A stretch of 64,000 nucleotides of DNA from Microbacterium sp. BH-3-3-3. Lineage in GTDB: Bacteria > Actinomycetota > Actinomycetes > Actinomycetales > Microbacteriaceae. Of this stretch, positions 32,435-41,418 are shown piece by piece. Numbering within the stretch: the stretch's first letter is position 1; each line of letters opens with the position of its first letter. The position numbers and the translations under genes are program-made. The stretch lies in assembly GCF_001792815.1 (NCBI RefSeq), contig NZ_CP017674.1:868001-932000 (forward strand). The letters are read 5' to 3'. A model generated the notes under the pieces. The model was given only the letters and a program-made list of their open reading frames with translations. It did not search any database and was not told the DNA's origin.

Positions 32435-33381
32435 TCCGCTACGCGCTGACACGGCTGGGCCTGCTTCTCCTGGGCCTGGCCGTGGCCAGCGCGCTGATCT
32501 TCCTGTCGCTGCGGGTGCTCCCCGGCGACGTCGCGCAGCTGATCGCCGGAACGCAGTCGACCCCCGAGCAGGTCGCCGCCCTGCGCGAGAGCCTGGGCCT
32601 CGACGTGCCGCTGTGGACGCAGTACTTCGACTGGATCGGCGGGCTGCTGCGGGGCGATCTGGGTACCTCCTTGGTCACCGGCGAGTCGGTCGCGGCCGAA
32701 CTCCTCGACAAGGCGCGGGTCACCGTGCCCCTCGCGGTCATGTCGCTCACGGTCGCCCTGCTCATCGGCATCCCGCTCGGAGTGCTGTCGGCCCTCGGCC
32801 GGCGCACCGCCGGGGGGACCGCCCTCAGCGTCGCGTCGCAGGCCCTGGCCGCCGTGCCGGTGGTGTGGGCGGGGATGCTGCTGGTCGTCGTGTTCGCCGT
32901 CTGGCTGGGCTGGCTGCCGCCGCAGGGGTTCCCCCGCGCCGGGTGGAACGACCCCGGGGCGGCGTTCCGCGCCCTCGTGCTCCCCGCGCTCACCATCGGC
33001 GTGGTCGAGGGCGCGATGCTGCTGCGGTTCGTCCGCAGCGCCACCCTGCAGGCCCTCGGGCAGGACTACGTGCGCACGGCCGCGGCGAAGGGACTGACCC
33101 GCACGCGGGCGTTGGTGCGCCACGGACTGCCGAACGTCGGACTGTCGGTGATCACGGTGCTCGGACTGCAGATCGCCGGCATCATCGTCGGCGCCGTCGT
33201 GATCGAGCAGCTGTTCACCCTTCCCGGCGTCGGCCGCATGCTCGTCGCCGACGTCGCGGCGCGCGACCTCCCGAAGGTGCAGGGCGAGCTGCTCGCCCTC
33301 ACCGGGTTCGTGCTGCTCGTCGGCTTCGTCGTCGACCTCGTGCACCGCCTGATCGATCCCCGCCAGCGGGAGGCCTCGTGA
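32431..33381 (+). CDS. ABC importer permease (DppB/OppB type)
   Basis: The 316-residue protein has six membrane helices, the GGLLRGDLGTS loop and the EAA coupling motif near GQDYVRTAAAKGLTRTRALVRHGLPN. The GTG start at 32431 overlaps the binding-protein stop (GTGA). Confidence 0.95.
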   Translation: MIRYALTRLGLLLLGLAVASALIFLSLRVLPGDVAQLIAGTQSTPEQVAALRESLGLDVPLWTQYFDWIGGLLRGDLGTSLVTGESVAAELLDKARVTVPLAVMSLTVALLIGIPLGVLSALGRRTAGGTALSVASQALAAVPVVWAGMLLVVVFAVWLGWLPPQGFPRAGWNDPGAAFRALVLPALTIGVVEGAMLLRFVRSATLQALGQDYVRTAAAKGLTRTRALVRHGLPNVGLSVITVLGLQIAGIIVGAVVIEQLFTLPGVGRMLVADVAARDLPKVQGELLALTGFVLLVGFVVDLVHRLIDPRQREAS

Positions 33382-34247
33382 GCACCCTGAAACGCCTGTG
33401 GAATCTGGGCACCGGCCGGTTCGGCATCCTGATCGTCGTGCTCCTGGTGATCACGGCCGTGGTGTCGCTGGTGTGGACGCCGTTCGATCCCGCCGCCGTC
33501 GACGCGCGTGCGCGCTGGCTCTCCCCCTCGTGGCCGCACGTGCTCGGCACCGACAACAACGGTCGCGACATCGCGAGCCTGCTCATGGCGGGGGCCCGCA
33601 CGACGATCGTCGTCGCCGTCGGGGCCGGGATCGTCGCGTCGGTGCTCGGCCTCGCCCTCGCCGCCCTCGGCTCGCTCACCGCGCGGTGGATCCGCGAGAG
33701 CATCGCCGTGCTCGTCGACATCCTGATCGCGTTCCCCGTGCTCATCATCGCCATGATGATCTCGGCCGTCTGGGGCGGCTCCCTCGCCGTGGTCATCTGG
33801 TCGGTGGGGATCGGCTTCGGCGTCAACATCGCCCGCGTGACGCGCCCGGAACTGCGTCGCGTGCTGCACAGCGACTTCGTGCTCGCGGGGCGTGCCAGCG
33901 GTTTGACCCCCTGGCAGAACCTCACCCGGCACCTGCTGCCCAACGTCGCCCCCGTCTTCATCGTGCAGCTGTCGTGGGGCATGGCGGTCGCCGTGCTCGC
34001 CGAGGCCGGACTGTCGTACCTGGGCTTCGGCGCCCCGGTCACCCAACCGTCGTGGGGCGTCCTGCTGAGCGATCTGCAGTCGTACATCTCGGTGCACCCG
34101 CTCACCGTCGTCTGGCCGGGGCTGGCGATCACCCTCACCGTGCTGGGGCTCAACCTGCTCGGCGACGCCCTGCGCGAAGCCGCCGACCCGACGCTCGCCC
34201 AGCGTGCACCCGCCGCCCGCACCCACGTTCCGGGAGTGGTCGCATGA
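33378..34247 (+). CDS. ABC importer permease (DppC/OppC type)
   Basis: The 289-residue protein has an N-terminal helix, then HVLGTDNNGRDIASLLMAGARTT, the family hallmark, five more helices and the EAA motif in DFVLAGRASGLTPWQNLTRHLLPN. The GTG start overlaps the previous stop. Confidence 0.95.
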   Translation: MSTLKRLWNLGTGRFGILIVVLLVITAVVSLVWTPFDPAAVDARARWLSPSWPHVLGTDNNGRDIASLLMAGARTTIVVAVGAGIVASVLGLALAALGSLTARWIRESIAVLVDILIAFPVLIIAMMISAVWGGSLAVVIWSVGIGFGVNIARVTRPELRRVLHSDFVLAGRASGLTPWQNLTRHLLPNVAPVFIVQLSWGMAVAVLAEAGLSYLGFGAPVTQPSWGVLLSDLQSYISVHPLTVVWPGLAITLTVLGLNLLGDALREAADPTLAQRAPAARTHVPGVVA

Positions 34248-35146
34248 GCCTCGTCGTGAAAGACCTGCGCGTCGAGATCGGCGGCCGCGCCGTCGTCGAC
34301 GGCGTGTCGTTCGAGGTGCCCGACGGCGCACGGGTGGGCATCATCGGCGAATCGGGCTCGGGCAAGTCCCTCACCGCCCTGGCGATCCTGGGGCTGCTGC
34401 CCGACGACGCCCGGGCCTCGGGGAGCGTGAGCTGGAACGACCGCGAGATCCTGGGTCTCGACGACCGCGAGCTCGCGCGCCTGCGCGGCGACGACATCGG
34501 CATGGTCTTCCAAGAGCCGCGGACCGCCCTCAACCCCATCCGCACGGTCGGGCGCCAGATCGGCGAATCGGTGCGCATCCACGAGGGCGTCTCCCGCCGA
34601 GAGGCGGCGCGCCGCGCCGTGATCGAGGCGGAACGCGTCGCCCTCCCCGACCCGGAGCGCATCGTCGCGCGCTATCCGCACCAGCTCTCGGGCGGTCAAC
34701 GCCAGCGGGTCGCGATCGCGATGGCGCTCGCGTGCCGTCCCCGTCTGCTGATCGCCGACGAACCGACCACGGCCCTCGACGTCACCATCCAGGCCGGGAT
34801 CCTGTCGTTGCTGCGGTCCCTGGTCCACGACGCCGGGATGTCCCTCGTCTTCATCACGCACGATCTCGCGGTGCTGGCGCAGGTCGCCACCCACGCCGTG
34901 GTCCTCGAGCACGGCCGCGTGGTCGAGCACGGAGCAGTCGCCGACCTGCTGCGGGCGCCGTCGTCGCCGGTCACGCGGGCGCTGCTGCGTGACGCGACGG
35001 CGACGCTCTGGCATCCCGAGACCGCCGGTCACGATGCCGCGACCCCGGCCGGCGTGCCGGTCGAGCCCGCACAGCGCGACGCGGGCGGGTCCGGCGCGAC
35101 CGCCACCGCCCCCGACGCCGCGCCGACCGGTGGGGAGACGCCGTGA
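34244..35146 (+). CDS. ABC importer ATPase (DppD/OppD type)
   Basis: The 300-residue protein has Walker [10 protein letters not shown], the Q loop VFQEP, signature LSGGQRQRV, Walker B LLIADEPT and the switch His in FITHD. The last 60 residues are a low-complexity Ala/Thr/Pro-rich tail after [12 protein letters not shown], instead of the Cys-rich oligopeptide C-terminus that holds an Fe-S cluster in some OppD. The ATG overlaps the permease stop. Confidence 0.95.
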   Translation: MSLVVKDLRVEIGGRAVVDGVSFEVPDGARVGIIGESGSGKSLTALAILGLLPDDARASGSVSWNDREILGLDDRELARLRGDDIGMVFQEPRTALNPIRTVGRQIGESVRIHEGVSRREAARRAVIEAERVALPDPERIVARYPHQLSGGQRQRVAIAMALACRPRLLIADEPTTALDVTIQAGILSLLRSLVHDAGMSLVFITHDLAVLAQVATHAVVLEHGRVVEHGAVADLLRAPSSPVTRALLRDATATLWHPETAGHDAATPAGVPVEPAQRDAGGSGATATAPDAAPTGGETP

Positions 35147-35931
35147 CCGAGACGCTCATCCACGCGCGCGGGCTCTCGCGCACCTATCCCGCACCGCGGA
35201 AGGGCTTCGCACGGCCCGAACGCACGACGGCCCTCGACGACGTCGACCTGTCGGTGCTCGCGGGCTCGGCGGTGGGGATCATCGGCGAGTCGGGATCGGG
35301 CAAGTCGACGCTCGTCCGGCTGCTGCTGGGCCTCGACACCCCGTCGGCGGGCACCGTGGAGGTGACGGGGCGCCCCGTCGTCGCCGGCGGCTCCGCCCGC
35401 TCGCTGCACTGGCTGCGCCGCACCACCGGGATGGTGTTCCAAGACCCGTACGCGTCGCTCGATCCGCGCATGGACGTCGGTCGCATCGTGGGCGAACCCC
35501 TCTGGGCCCTGGGCATCGACGGCGACCGGCGCGCCCGGGTGCGCGACGTGCTCGTGCAGGTCGGCCTCGACGCCGACATGGCTTCGCGCTTCCCCCACGA
35601 GTTCTCGGGCGGTCAGCGCCAGCGCATCGCGCTCGCGCGCGCCATCGTGCACCGCCCGCGGATCCTCGTCGGCGACGAGCCGCTGTCGGCCCTCGACGTG
35701 ACCGTGCGCGCGCAGATCCTTCGCCTCATCGCGCGCCTGCGCGCCGAAGAAGACCTGACCCTCGTGCTCGTCTCGCACGACATCGGCGTCGTGCAGAGCG
35801 TGTGCGACCAGGTCGTGGTGATGAAGGACGGCAAGGTCGTCGAGCAGGGCCCGACCGAGAAGGTGCTGCTGCAGCCCCAGGCGGCGTACACGCGGCAGCT
35901 GTTGGCGTCGATCCCGACCCTGCCACGCTGA
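35143..35931 (+). CDS. ABC importer ATPase (DppF/OppF type)
   Basis: The 262-residue protein has Walker [11 protein letters not shown] loop VFQDP, signature FSGGQRQRI, Walker B ILVGDEPL and H loop LVSHD. It pairs with the preceding ATPase to drive the importer. The GTG start overlaps the previous stop. It is the last gene of the five-gene unit. Confidence 0.95.
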   Translation: MTETLIHARGLSRTYPAPRKGFARPERTTALDDVDLSVLAGSAVGIIGESGSGKSTLVRLLLGLDTPSAGTVEVTGRPVVAGGSARSLHWLRRTTGMVFQDPYASLDPRMDVGRIVGEPLWALGIDGDRRARVRDVLVQVGLDADMASRFPHEFSGGQRQRIALARAIVHRPRILVGDEPLSALDVTVRAQILRLIARLRAEEDLTLVLVSHDIGVVQSVCDQVVVMKDGKVVEQGPTEKVLLQPQAAYTRQLLASIPTLPR

Positions 35932-36056
35932 AGTTCGCCGCCGCCGCAAGAACGGGCTTCGGCGCGGCGGTCTTCGCGCGGATGGCCCCATCCCGTGCGC
36001 TGCGGAGCGCCGTCGTGCGCGTGAGCAAGGGATGCCGCGATGTCGGAGGTCGGCGC

Positions 36057-36062
36057 TAACCT
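36057..36062 (+). promoter_or_regulatory. Leaderless -10 element (TAACCT) of the M4 protease gene
   Basis: TAACCT ends 6 bases before the ATG at 36069, and no Shine-Dalgarno site is properly placed. Confidence 0.6.
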
Positions 36063-36068
36063 CGGCGC

Positions 36069-37127
36069 ATGTACCCCGGCATCGTTCCCCCGTTCCTGCT
36101 CGATCGGCTCGCGTCCACCGACGACCCGCGGCTCGCACGCGCGGCCGCCGCGGCTCGCAAGACCCTGGCGATGCCGCGGCCGCCGCGGCCCACCCGCACC
36201 CGGCTCCGGCTGTCGATCGACGGCGACGCGCTCGTCGCCGAAGCGGTTCCCGCCCCCGATCGCATCATCTCCGACGCGCAGAACAGCGAGAACCTGCCCG
36301 GTCGGCGCGTGCGCAGCGAAGACGAAGAGCCCGTCGGCGACGCCGCCGTCGACGAGGCGTACGGCGGTCTCGGTGCCACGTACGACTTCTTCTGGGACGC
36401 CTTCGCACGCGACGGCATCGACGCGGCGGGCGGCTCGCTGCTCGCGACGGTGCACTTCGGCGACGACTACGACAACGCGTTCTGGAACGGCGAGCGCATG
36501 GTGTTCGGCGACGGCGACGGCGAGGTGTTCGTCGGGTTCACCCGCTCGCTCAGCGTCATCGCGCACGAGCTCGGCCACGGGGTGACCGAGGCCGCCGGGG
36601 GTCTCGAGTACCAGGGGCAGTCCGGCGCCCTGAACGAGTCGTTGTCCGACGTGTTCGGCGCCCTCGCCGAGCAGCACCGGCTCGGCCAGAGCGCCGACGA
36701 AGCGTCGTGGCTGATCGGCGCGGGCATCTTCGCGCCCGACGTGCAGGGCGAAGCACTGCGGTCGATGAAAGCACCCGGCACCGCCTACGACGACGACGTG
36801 CTCGGCACCGACCCGCAGCCCGGACACATGCGCGACTACGTCGAGACCGACGACGACAACGGGGGCGTGCACATCAACTCCGGCATCCCCAACCGCGCCT
36901 TCCACGTCGCCGCGACGACACTGGGCGGCTTCGCCTGGGAGCGCGCCGGACTCATCTGGTACCGCACCCTCACCGCGGGCACCCTCTCGCCCACCGCCGA
37001 CTTCGCCGCCTTCGCCGCCGCCACGCGCGCCACCGCCGCCAGCGAGTACGGTGAGGAGTCCGAGGAGGTCGCCGCCGTCCGCGCCGCATGGGTCGCAGTC
37101 GGCGTCGAGGAGGATGCCGCAGCCTGA
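36069..37127 (+). CDS. Protealysin-like M4 metallopeptidase
   Basis: The 352-residue zinc peptidase has HELGHGVTEAAGG (zinc His pair and catalytic Glu at about 166-170) and the third ligand in NESLSDVFG (about 190). Two further M4 segments occur, ALRSMKAPGTAYDDD and GGVHINSGIPNRAF (active-site His). It lacks a signal peptide and has a short N-terminal propeptide region (MYPGIVPPFLLDRLA), which places it with protealysin/grimelysin rather than thermolysin. The next gene encodes a likely inhibitor and overlaps its 3' end. Confidence 0.93.
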   Translation: MYPGIVPPFLLDRLASTDDPRLARAAAAARKTLAMPRPPRPTRTRLRLSIDGDALVAEAVPAPDRIISDAQNSENLPGRRVRSEDEEPVGDAAVDEAYGGLGATYDFFWDAFARDGIDAAGGSLLATVHFGDDYDNAFWNGERMVFGDGDGEVFVGFTRSLSVIAHELGHGVTEAAGGLEYQGQSGALNESLSDVFGALAEQHRLGQSADEASWLIGAGIFAPDVQGEALRSMKAPGTAYDDDVLGTDPQPGHMRDYVETDDDNGGVHINSGIPNRAFHVAATTLGGFAWERAGLIWYRTLTAGTLSPTADFAAFAAATRATAASEYGEESEEVAAVRAAWVAVGVEEDAAA

Positions 37128-37440
37128 CGCCGCGAACGACGAGCACTTCGCCGTGGTCGTCGTGCGCTCGGGTGGCCTCGCCGGGCTGCAGAAGCAGTGG
37201 CGGGCCGAGCCCGACCCGGCGCGTCTTGCTCAGTGGCGCGAACTCGTCGAGAGCTGCCCGTGGGATGCCGCCCCCTCTGCGTCGTCGGGTGCCGACCGCT
37301 ATCAGTGGCGCATCGAGGTGCATCGCGGAGGCATCGCCGTGCGGCGAGCGCGGTTGGGCGACGGTCAGGTCGACGGTCCCTGGCGCACGCTCGTCGACGA
37401 GGTGCGCCGGGCCGCACCGTCGACGCCGCGCTCGCGCTGA
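37114..37440 (+). CDS. Emfourin-like inhibitor of the M4 protease
   Basis: The 108-residue protein begins MPQPDAANDEHFAVVVVRSGGLAGLQKQW and continues with ADRYQWRIEVHRGGI. The 'RSGGxAGL' opening matches emfourin (M4in), the protealysin inhibitor found next to M4 peptidase genes. GAGGAG lies within the protease gene just before its ATG, and the genes overlap by 14 bp. It should bind and silence the protease in the cytoplasm until release. The inhibitor role is inferred from family and context. Confidence 0.82.
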   Translation: MPQPDAANDEHFAVVVVRSGGLAGLQKQWRAEPDPARLAQWRELVESCPWDAAPSASSGADRYQWRIEVHRGGIAVRRARLGDGQVDGPWRTLVDEVRRAAPSTPRSR

Positions 37441-37473
37441 GCGCCGGCCGCGCCATCCCGACCGGCCGCATGC

Positions 37474-37567
37474 GGGCGGGCCGAACTCCTGAGAGATCCG
37501 GCGTCCAGCCTCCCGCGTGTGCGGCGAACGGCATCCGCAACCCGAAACTCAGGAGTTCGGCCCGCCC
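37474..37567. repeat. 94-bp palindromic repeat, copy 1
   Basis: Perfect 20-bp inverted arms (37474-37493 and 37548-37567), beginning GGGCGGGCCGAACTCCTGAG, flank a 54-bp centre containing GAACGGCATCCGCA. No ORF is present. The second copy lies 206 bp downstream in the same orientation with identical arms. It may be a REP/MITE-like element or form a cruciform. Confidence 0.9.
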
Positions 37568-37679
37568 ACACCCGCGGCCGCGCACATCGGAACGGGGTCG
37601 GCTGCACCGGCCACGGGCCCATCTGGCCCCGCCCACGCGACCTCGCCCGGGCCCGCCGCCCGTCAGGACCCACGCCCCG

Positions 37680-37773
37680 GGGCGGGCCGAACTCCTGAGA
37701 AATCCGGCTCCGAACCTCGCGCGGGTGCGGAGAACGGCATCCGCAGGCCAAAACTCAGGAGTTCGGCCCGCCC
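37680..37773. repeat. 94-bp palindromic repeat, copy 2
   Basis: The arms (37680-37699 and 37754-37773) are identical to those of copy 1 and equally spaced. The centre is similar but changed at several positions, while GAACGGCATCCGCA is kept. The unit ends 24 bp before the GNAT gene stop, so it could also act as a terminator. Confidence 0.9.
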
Positions 37774-37796
37774 ACACCAACGGACCCCGAACCAGC

Positions 37797-38417
37797 TCAG
37801 CCGAACAGCCTCCGACGCTTCTTCTTCGACACGATGCTCTTCTGCAGGTACACGACTCCGAGCCAGCGGCCGAACTTGAAGCCCACGCGGCCCATGCGAC
37901 CCACCTCGGTGAACCCCAGCTTCTCGTGCAGGGCGATCGACGCGTCGGCTCCCTTGTCGCTGATCGCGGCGACCATCTCGCGGATGCCGAGCTCCTGGCA
38001 CGCGGAGATCAGCGCCTCCAGCAGGGCGCGGCCGAGTCCCTTGCCCGCCGCGGCCTGACCGAGGTAGATCGAGTTCTCGACCGTGTACCGGTACGCCGAC
38101 TTGGACTGCCAGGGCTGCACCAGCGCGTACCCGAGCACTTGACCGCTGGGCGACTCCGCCACGAGGAAGGGAAGTCCGAGCTTGTTCAACGTGGCGAACT
38201 TGTCGCGCCACTTCGCGATCGTCCAGGCCTTCTCGTCGAAGGTCACGACGGAATTGCGCACGTAATAGTTGTAGATCTCGCGGATGTGGGGGATGTCGGC
38301 CTCGGTGGCCGGGCGGATCTCATACGTGAACGGTCGTTCGGGCTCCGGCGCACGCCGCAGGTGCGTGGGCAACCGACGGCGGGCCTTCTCGTACTCCTCT
38401 TCCAGCACGCTCGACAC
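37797..38417 (-). CDS. GNAT-family N-acetyltransferase (phosphinothricin-type)
   Basis: The protein (206 residues from the GTG at 38417) has the GNAT fold: YEIRPATEADIPHIREIYNYYVRNSV, TFDEKAWTIAKW, the acetyl-CoA loop in AAGKGLGRALLEALI, and ALHEKLGFTEVGRMGRVGFKFGRW, all close to phosphinothricin/methionine sulfoximine acetyltransferases. A basic tail (SKKKRRRLFG) ends the protein. The start is uncertain; another GTG at 38426 is possible. Confidence 0.85.
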   Translation of the reverse strand: MSSVLEEEYEKARRRLPTHLRRAPEPERPFTYEIRPATEADIPHIREIYNYYVRNSVVTFDEKAWTIAKWRDKFATLNKLGLPFLVAESPSGQVLGYALVQPWQSKSAYRYTVENSIYLGQAAAGKGLGRALLEALISACQELGIREMVAAISDKGADASIALHEKLGFTEVGRMGRVGFKFGRWLGVVYLQKSIVSKKKRRRLFG

Positions 38418-38470
38418 TTTACGCACAGCGGCGTTTCGAGCGTGTGACCCCGGGCCGCGCGGCGCTGTCG

Positions 38471-39157
38471 TCAGGCCGGGAGACGCCAATCGACGGGGTC
38501 CGCGCCCTGCTCCTCGAGCAGGGTGTTGACCCGCGAGAACGGCTTCGAGCCGAAGAACCCCCGGCTGGCCGACAGGGGCGACGGATGCGGCGACGACACG
38601 ATGGCGGTGTCACCGAGCAGGGGGGCCAGGTTCATGGCATCCTTCCCCCACAGCACCGCGACCAGCGAAGCCTCGCGGGCGACGAGGCTGCGGATGGCGT
38701 GGTCGGTCACGCGCTCCCACCCCCACCCCCGATGGGATGCCGGGGAGCCCGGCGCCACGGTGAGCACACGGTTCAGCAGCATGACGCCCTGCGCGCCCCA
38801 GGCCGAGAGGTCGCCGTGCGGCGCGGGGGCGATCCCCAGGTCGTCGGAGAGCTCGCGGTAGATGTTCGACAGGCTCCGCGGCACGGGCCGCACGTGCGGG
38901 TCGACTGCGAACGACAGGCCGATCGGGTGCCCCGGGGTGGGGTACGGATCCTGGCCGACGATCAGCACGCGCACCGCGTCGATCGGCGTGCGGAACGCAC
39001 GCAGCACGAGGTCACCGGCGGGGAGGTACGGCTGCCCCTCGGTGCGCAGGCGCTCCCCGAGCGCCGCGATGTCGTCGGCGACGAGGGCGAGGGGCGTCAC
39101 CCACGACGCGTCGATCAGGCCGGCATCGGCGAGCTGCGCGAGAGTCTTGCCGCTCAC
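38471..39157 (-). CDS. ung: Uracil-DNA glycosylase
   Basis: The enzyme removes uracil from DNA. Family 1 motifs are present: [11 protein letters not shown] (catalytic Asp), LLNRVLTV, and [24 protein letters not shown] (catalytic His). The 228-residue form starts at the GTG at 39157, overlapping the stop of the phosphoribosyltransferase gene (GTGA), so they are coupled. Confidence 0.95.
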   Translation of the reverse strand: MSGKTLAQLADAGLIDASWVTPLALVADDIAALGERLRTEGQPYLPAGDLVLRAFRTPIDAVRVLIVGQDPYPTPGHPIGLSFAVDPHVRPVPRSLSNIYRELSDDLGIAPAPHGDLSAWGAQGVMLLNRVLTVAPGSPASHRGWGWERVTDHAIRSLVAREASLVAVLWGKDAMNLAPLLGDTAIVSSPHPSPLSASRGFFGSKPFSRVNTLLEEQGADPVDWRLPA

Positions 39158-39639
39158 GCGGCGTCTTCTTCGTGCACCGACCCTTGGTGCGACCAGGGGA
39201 AGTCGATCCAGAGATCGGTGTCCTTCCACGCGTAGTCGGGGGTGATGATCGTCGACGGCTTCGTGTAGATCACGGCCGAACGGGTCTCGGCGCCGTGCCG
39301 GCCGAGGAGCTTCACGGCGAGGTCGAGGGTGCGACCGCTGTCGGCGACGTCGTCGACGAGGAGCACCCGTCGTCCGGTGAGGTACGACAGGTCGAGCTCG
39401 GGGGGCAGCAGTTCGGGCGCATCGAGGACGGTGCCGACGCCGGTGTAGAACTCGACGTTGAGAGCGCCGCAGTTCTTCACACCCAGTCCGTACGCGATGG
39501 CGCCGCCCGGCAGCAGTCCGCCTCGGGCGATCGCGACGACCACCTCGGGGTGGAACCCGTCGGCGACGATCGCCCGGGAGATGTCGCGCGTGGCGACCCC
39601 GAAATCGTCCCAGCTCAACCGCTCGCGCTCGTCCGTCAC
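39154..39639 (-). CDS. Purine phosphoribosyltransferase (Gpt-like)
   Basis: The 161-residue protein has the PRPP-binding signature [14 protein letters not shown], the [22 protein letters not shown] loop and a C-terminal [10 protein letters not shown] typical of xanthine-guanine phosphoribosyltransferase relatives. It probably salvages a purine base. It starts at a GTG with GGAGTCC upstream. It is coupled to ung. Confidence 0.88.
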   Translation of the reverse strand: MTDERERLSWDDFGVATRDISRAIVADGFHPEVVVAIARGGLLPGGAIAYGLGVKNCGALNVEFYTGVGTVLDAPELLPPELDLSYLTGRRVLLVDDVADSGRTLDLAVKLLGRHGAETRSAVIYTKPSTIITPDYAWKDTDLWIDFPWSHQGSVHEEDAA

Positions 39640-39784
39640 ACCGGACTCCTCTCGTCGACTCGTCTCACCCTAGGGCGTGATCGAGACGCCGCCGCGCCCG
39701 ATGCCGCCTCATCGCGGGGTGCCCGGTGCGATCGTGGCACCCCGGCGGGGAGTCGATTGCGGATGCCGAGGACGGCGGCGGTGC

Positions 39785-39790
39785 TATCGT
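39785..39790 (+). promoter_or_regulatory. Leaderless -10 element (TATCGT) of the MFS gene
   Basis: TATCGT ends 6 bases before the ATG at 39797; no Shine-Dalgarno site is present. Confidence 0.6.
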
Positions 39791-39796
39791 CGCGCC

Positions 39797-41296
39797 ATGT
39801 CGCGCATCTCGGGTGCGGTCGGACGGGTGCGCACCTCGGCGCTCGGGGTGACCGCGGGGCTCATCGGGTGGTTCGTGCTGGTGGAGCTCGCCAGCGGCAT
39901 CCTTCAGGGGTTCTACGTCCCCCTGCTGCCCGACATCGTCACGCACCTGGGGATCCGCGACGCCGACGTCAACTGGTTCGAAGCCGCGCAGCTTCTGCTG
40001 TCGGCGCTCGTGCTGCCGGTGCTGGCCAAACTCGGCGACATGTTCGGGCACAAGCGCGTGCTGCTGTTCTCGGCGATCGCGACCGCGGCGGCGAGCTGGT
40101 GGCTCGTCTTCGCCGACTCGTTCACGACGTTCCTGCTGGCCTGGGCCCTGCAGGGCTTCTACGTCGTGTGGCTGCCGCTCGAGATCGCCCTGATCTTCGA
40201 CCGTGGACGCCGGCAGCAGCGGGGGGTGTCGCAGACCCGCCGCGCCGCAGGTCTGCTCGTCGTGGGATTGCAGGCCGGCGCGATCATCGGCGCCCTGGCT
40301 GCGGGGCGCCTGTTCACCGCGACCGGCGGCGATCTGCGCCTCTCGCTCGCCGTCCCCGCGATCGTCGTGACGCTCATCTGCCTGGTGATCTGGTGGGGCG
40401 TGCCCGAGTCCGAGCCGTCGACGAGCGACCGCCGCCTCGACCTCGGCGGCTTCACGATCCTCGCCGGCGCTCTGCTCTGCGTCACCGGCGCCCTGTCGTT
40501 CGTGCGGCTCCCCGACGGCCCGGGTCCGATCGCGATCGTCGGGCTGCTGGCCGCGGGCCTCGTGCTGGGCGTGGTCTTCGTGCTGTTCGAGCTCCGTCAA
40601 CGCGATCCGGCCATCGACATCCGCGTGCTGCGCCGGCCCGAGATGTGGCCGGTGCAGGCCACGGCCTTCCTCGTGGGCATCAGCCTGCTGGGAGCGCAGG
40701 GCCCGCTCGCGACCTACGCCGGCACCGACCGCGCACTCGGCTACGGCCTGGGTCTCGATGCCGCGGACCGATCGAACGTCATCGGCGTCTACCTCGTCTC
40801 GCTCATCGTCGGCGCTGTGCTGTTCGCCGTGACCTCGCGGTGGGCGCGTCCGCGCGCGATGCTGATCGGGGCCGCGACGCTCGTGGGTGCGGGATACGCG
40901 CTCCTGCTCCCCCTGCACGTCGAGCTCTGGCAGGTGCTGCTGTGCCTCGCGATCGCCGGGATGGGCTCGGGCGCCCTCGTCGCGGCGATGCCCGCGGCCG
41001 CGGCCGCCGCCGCTCCTCGCGGGCAGACAGGGGTGGCATCCGCCCTGACCAACACCACCAAGACCGTGGGCGGAACGATGTCGTCCGCCGTCTTCGGCGT
41101 GGTCCTCGCCGGTGGAGCCGGTGCGGCCGTGGCCGCCACCGCCGCACCGCTCGCGGGCTACCTGACGGTGTGGGCGATCTGCGCGGCGGGCGGATTCGCC
41201 GCGGCCGTGCTGCTGTTCTTCGTGCCGAAAGTGGCGTTCGCCGACAGCGCCGAGACCGAGACCGCCGCCCACGCCGCACGCGGCGAGGTGGCCTGA
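39797..41296 (+). CDS. MFS transporter (14-helix DHA2-like)
   Basis: The 499-residue protein has roughly 14 membrane helices, with LGDMFGHKRVLLFS between helices 2 and 3 (the MFS loop motif) and GYGLGLDAADRSNVIGVYLVSLIVG later. It resembles drug or metabolite exporters of the DHA2 group. An acidic tail ends the protein. Transcription is probably leaderless. The substrate is unknown. Confidence 0.88.
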   Translation: MSRISGAVGRVRTSALGVTAGLIGWFVLVELASGILQGFYVPLLPDIVTHLGIRDADVNWFEAAQLLLSALVLPVLAKLGDMFGHKRVLLFSAIATAAASWWLVFADSFTTFLLAWALQGFYVVWLPLEIALIFDRGRRQQRGVSQTRRAAGLLVVGLQAGAIIGALAAGRLFTATGGDLRLSLAVPAIVVTLICLVIWWGVPESEPSTSDRRLDLGGFTILAGALLCVTGALSFVRLPDGPGPIAIVGLLAAGLVLGVVFVLFELRQRDPAIDIRVLRRPEMWPVQATAFLVGISLLGAQGPLATYAGTDRALGYGLGLDAADRSNVIGVYLVSLIVGAVLFAVTSRWARPRAMLIGAATLVGAGYALLLPLHVELWQVLLCLAIAGMGSGALVAAMPAAAAAAAPRGQTGVASALTNTTKTVGGTMSSAVFGVVLAGGAGAAVAATAAPLAGYLTVWAICAAGGFAAAVLLFFVPKVAFADSAETETAAHAARGEVA

Positions 41297-41418
41297 ACGA
41301 CGACCTCGGGCTCGACCGGCCGAGGATCGACGGGCCCACGGTGATCGCGGCGGAGAGACCGACGGTGACGGCATGCCGGCGACACCGGGCGGCAGCCCTG
41401 ACGGGAACGGCCCCTCGG

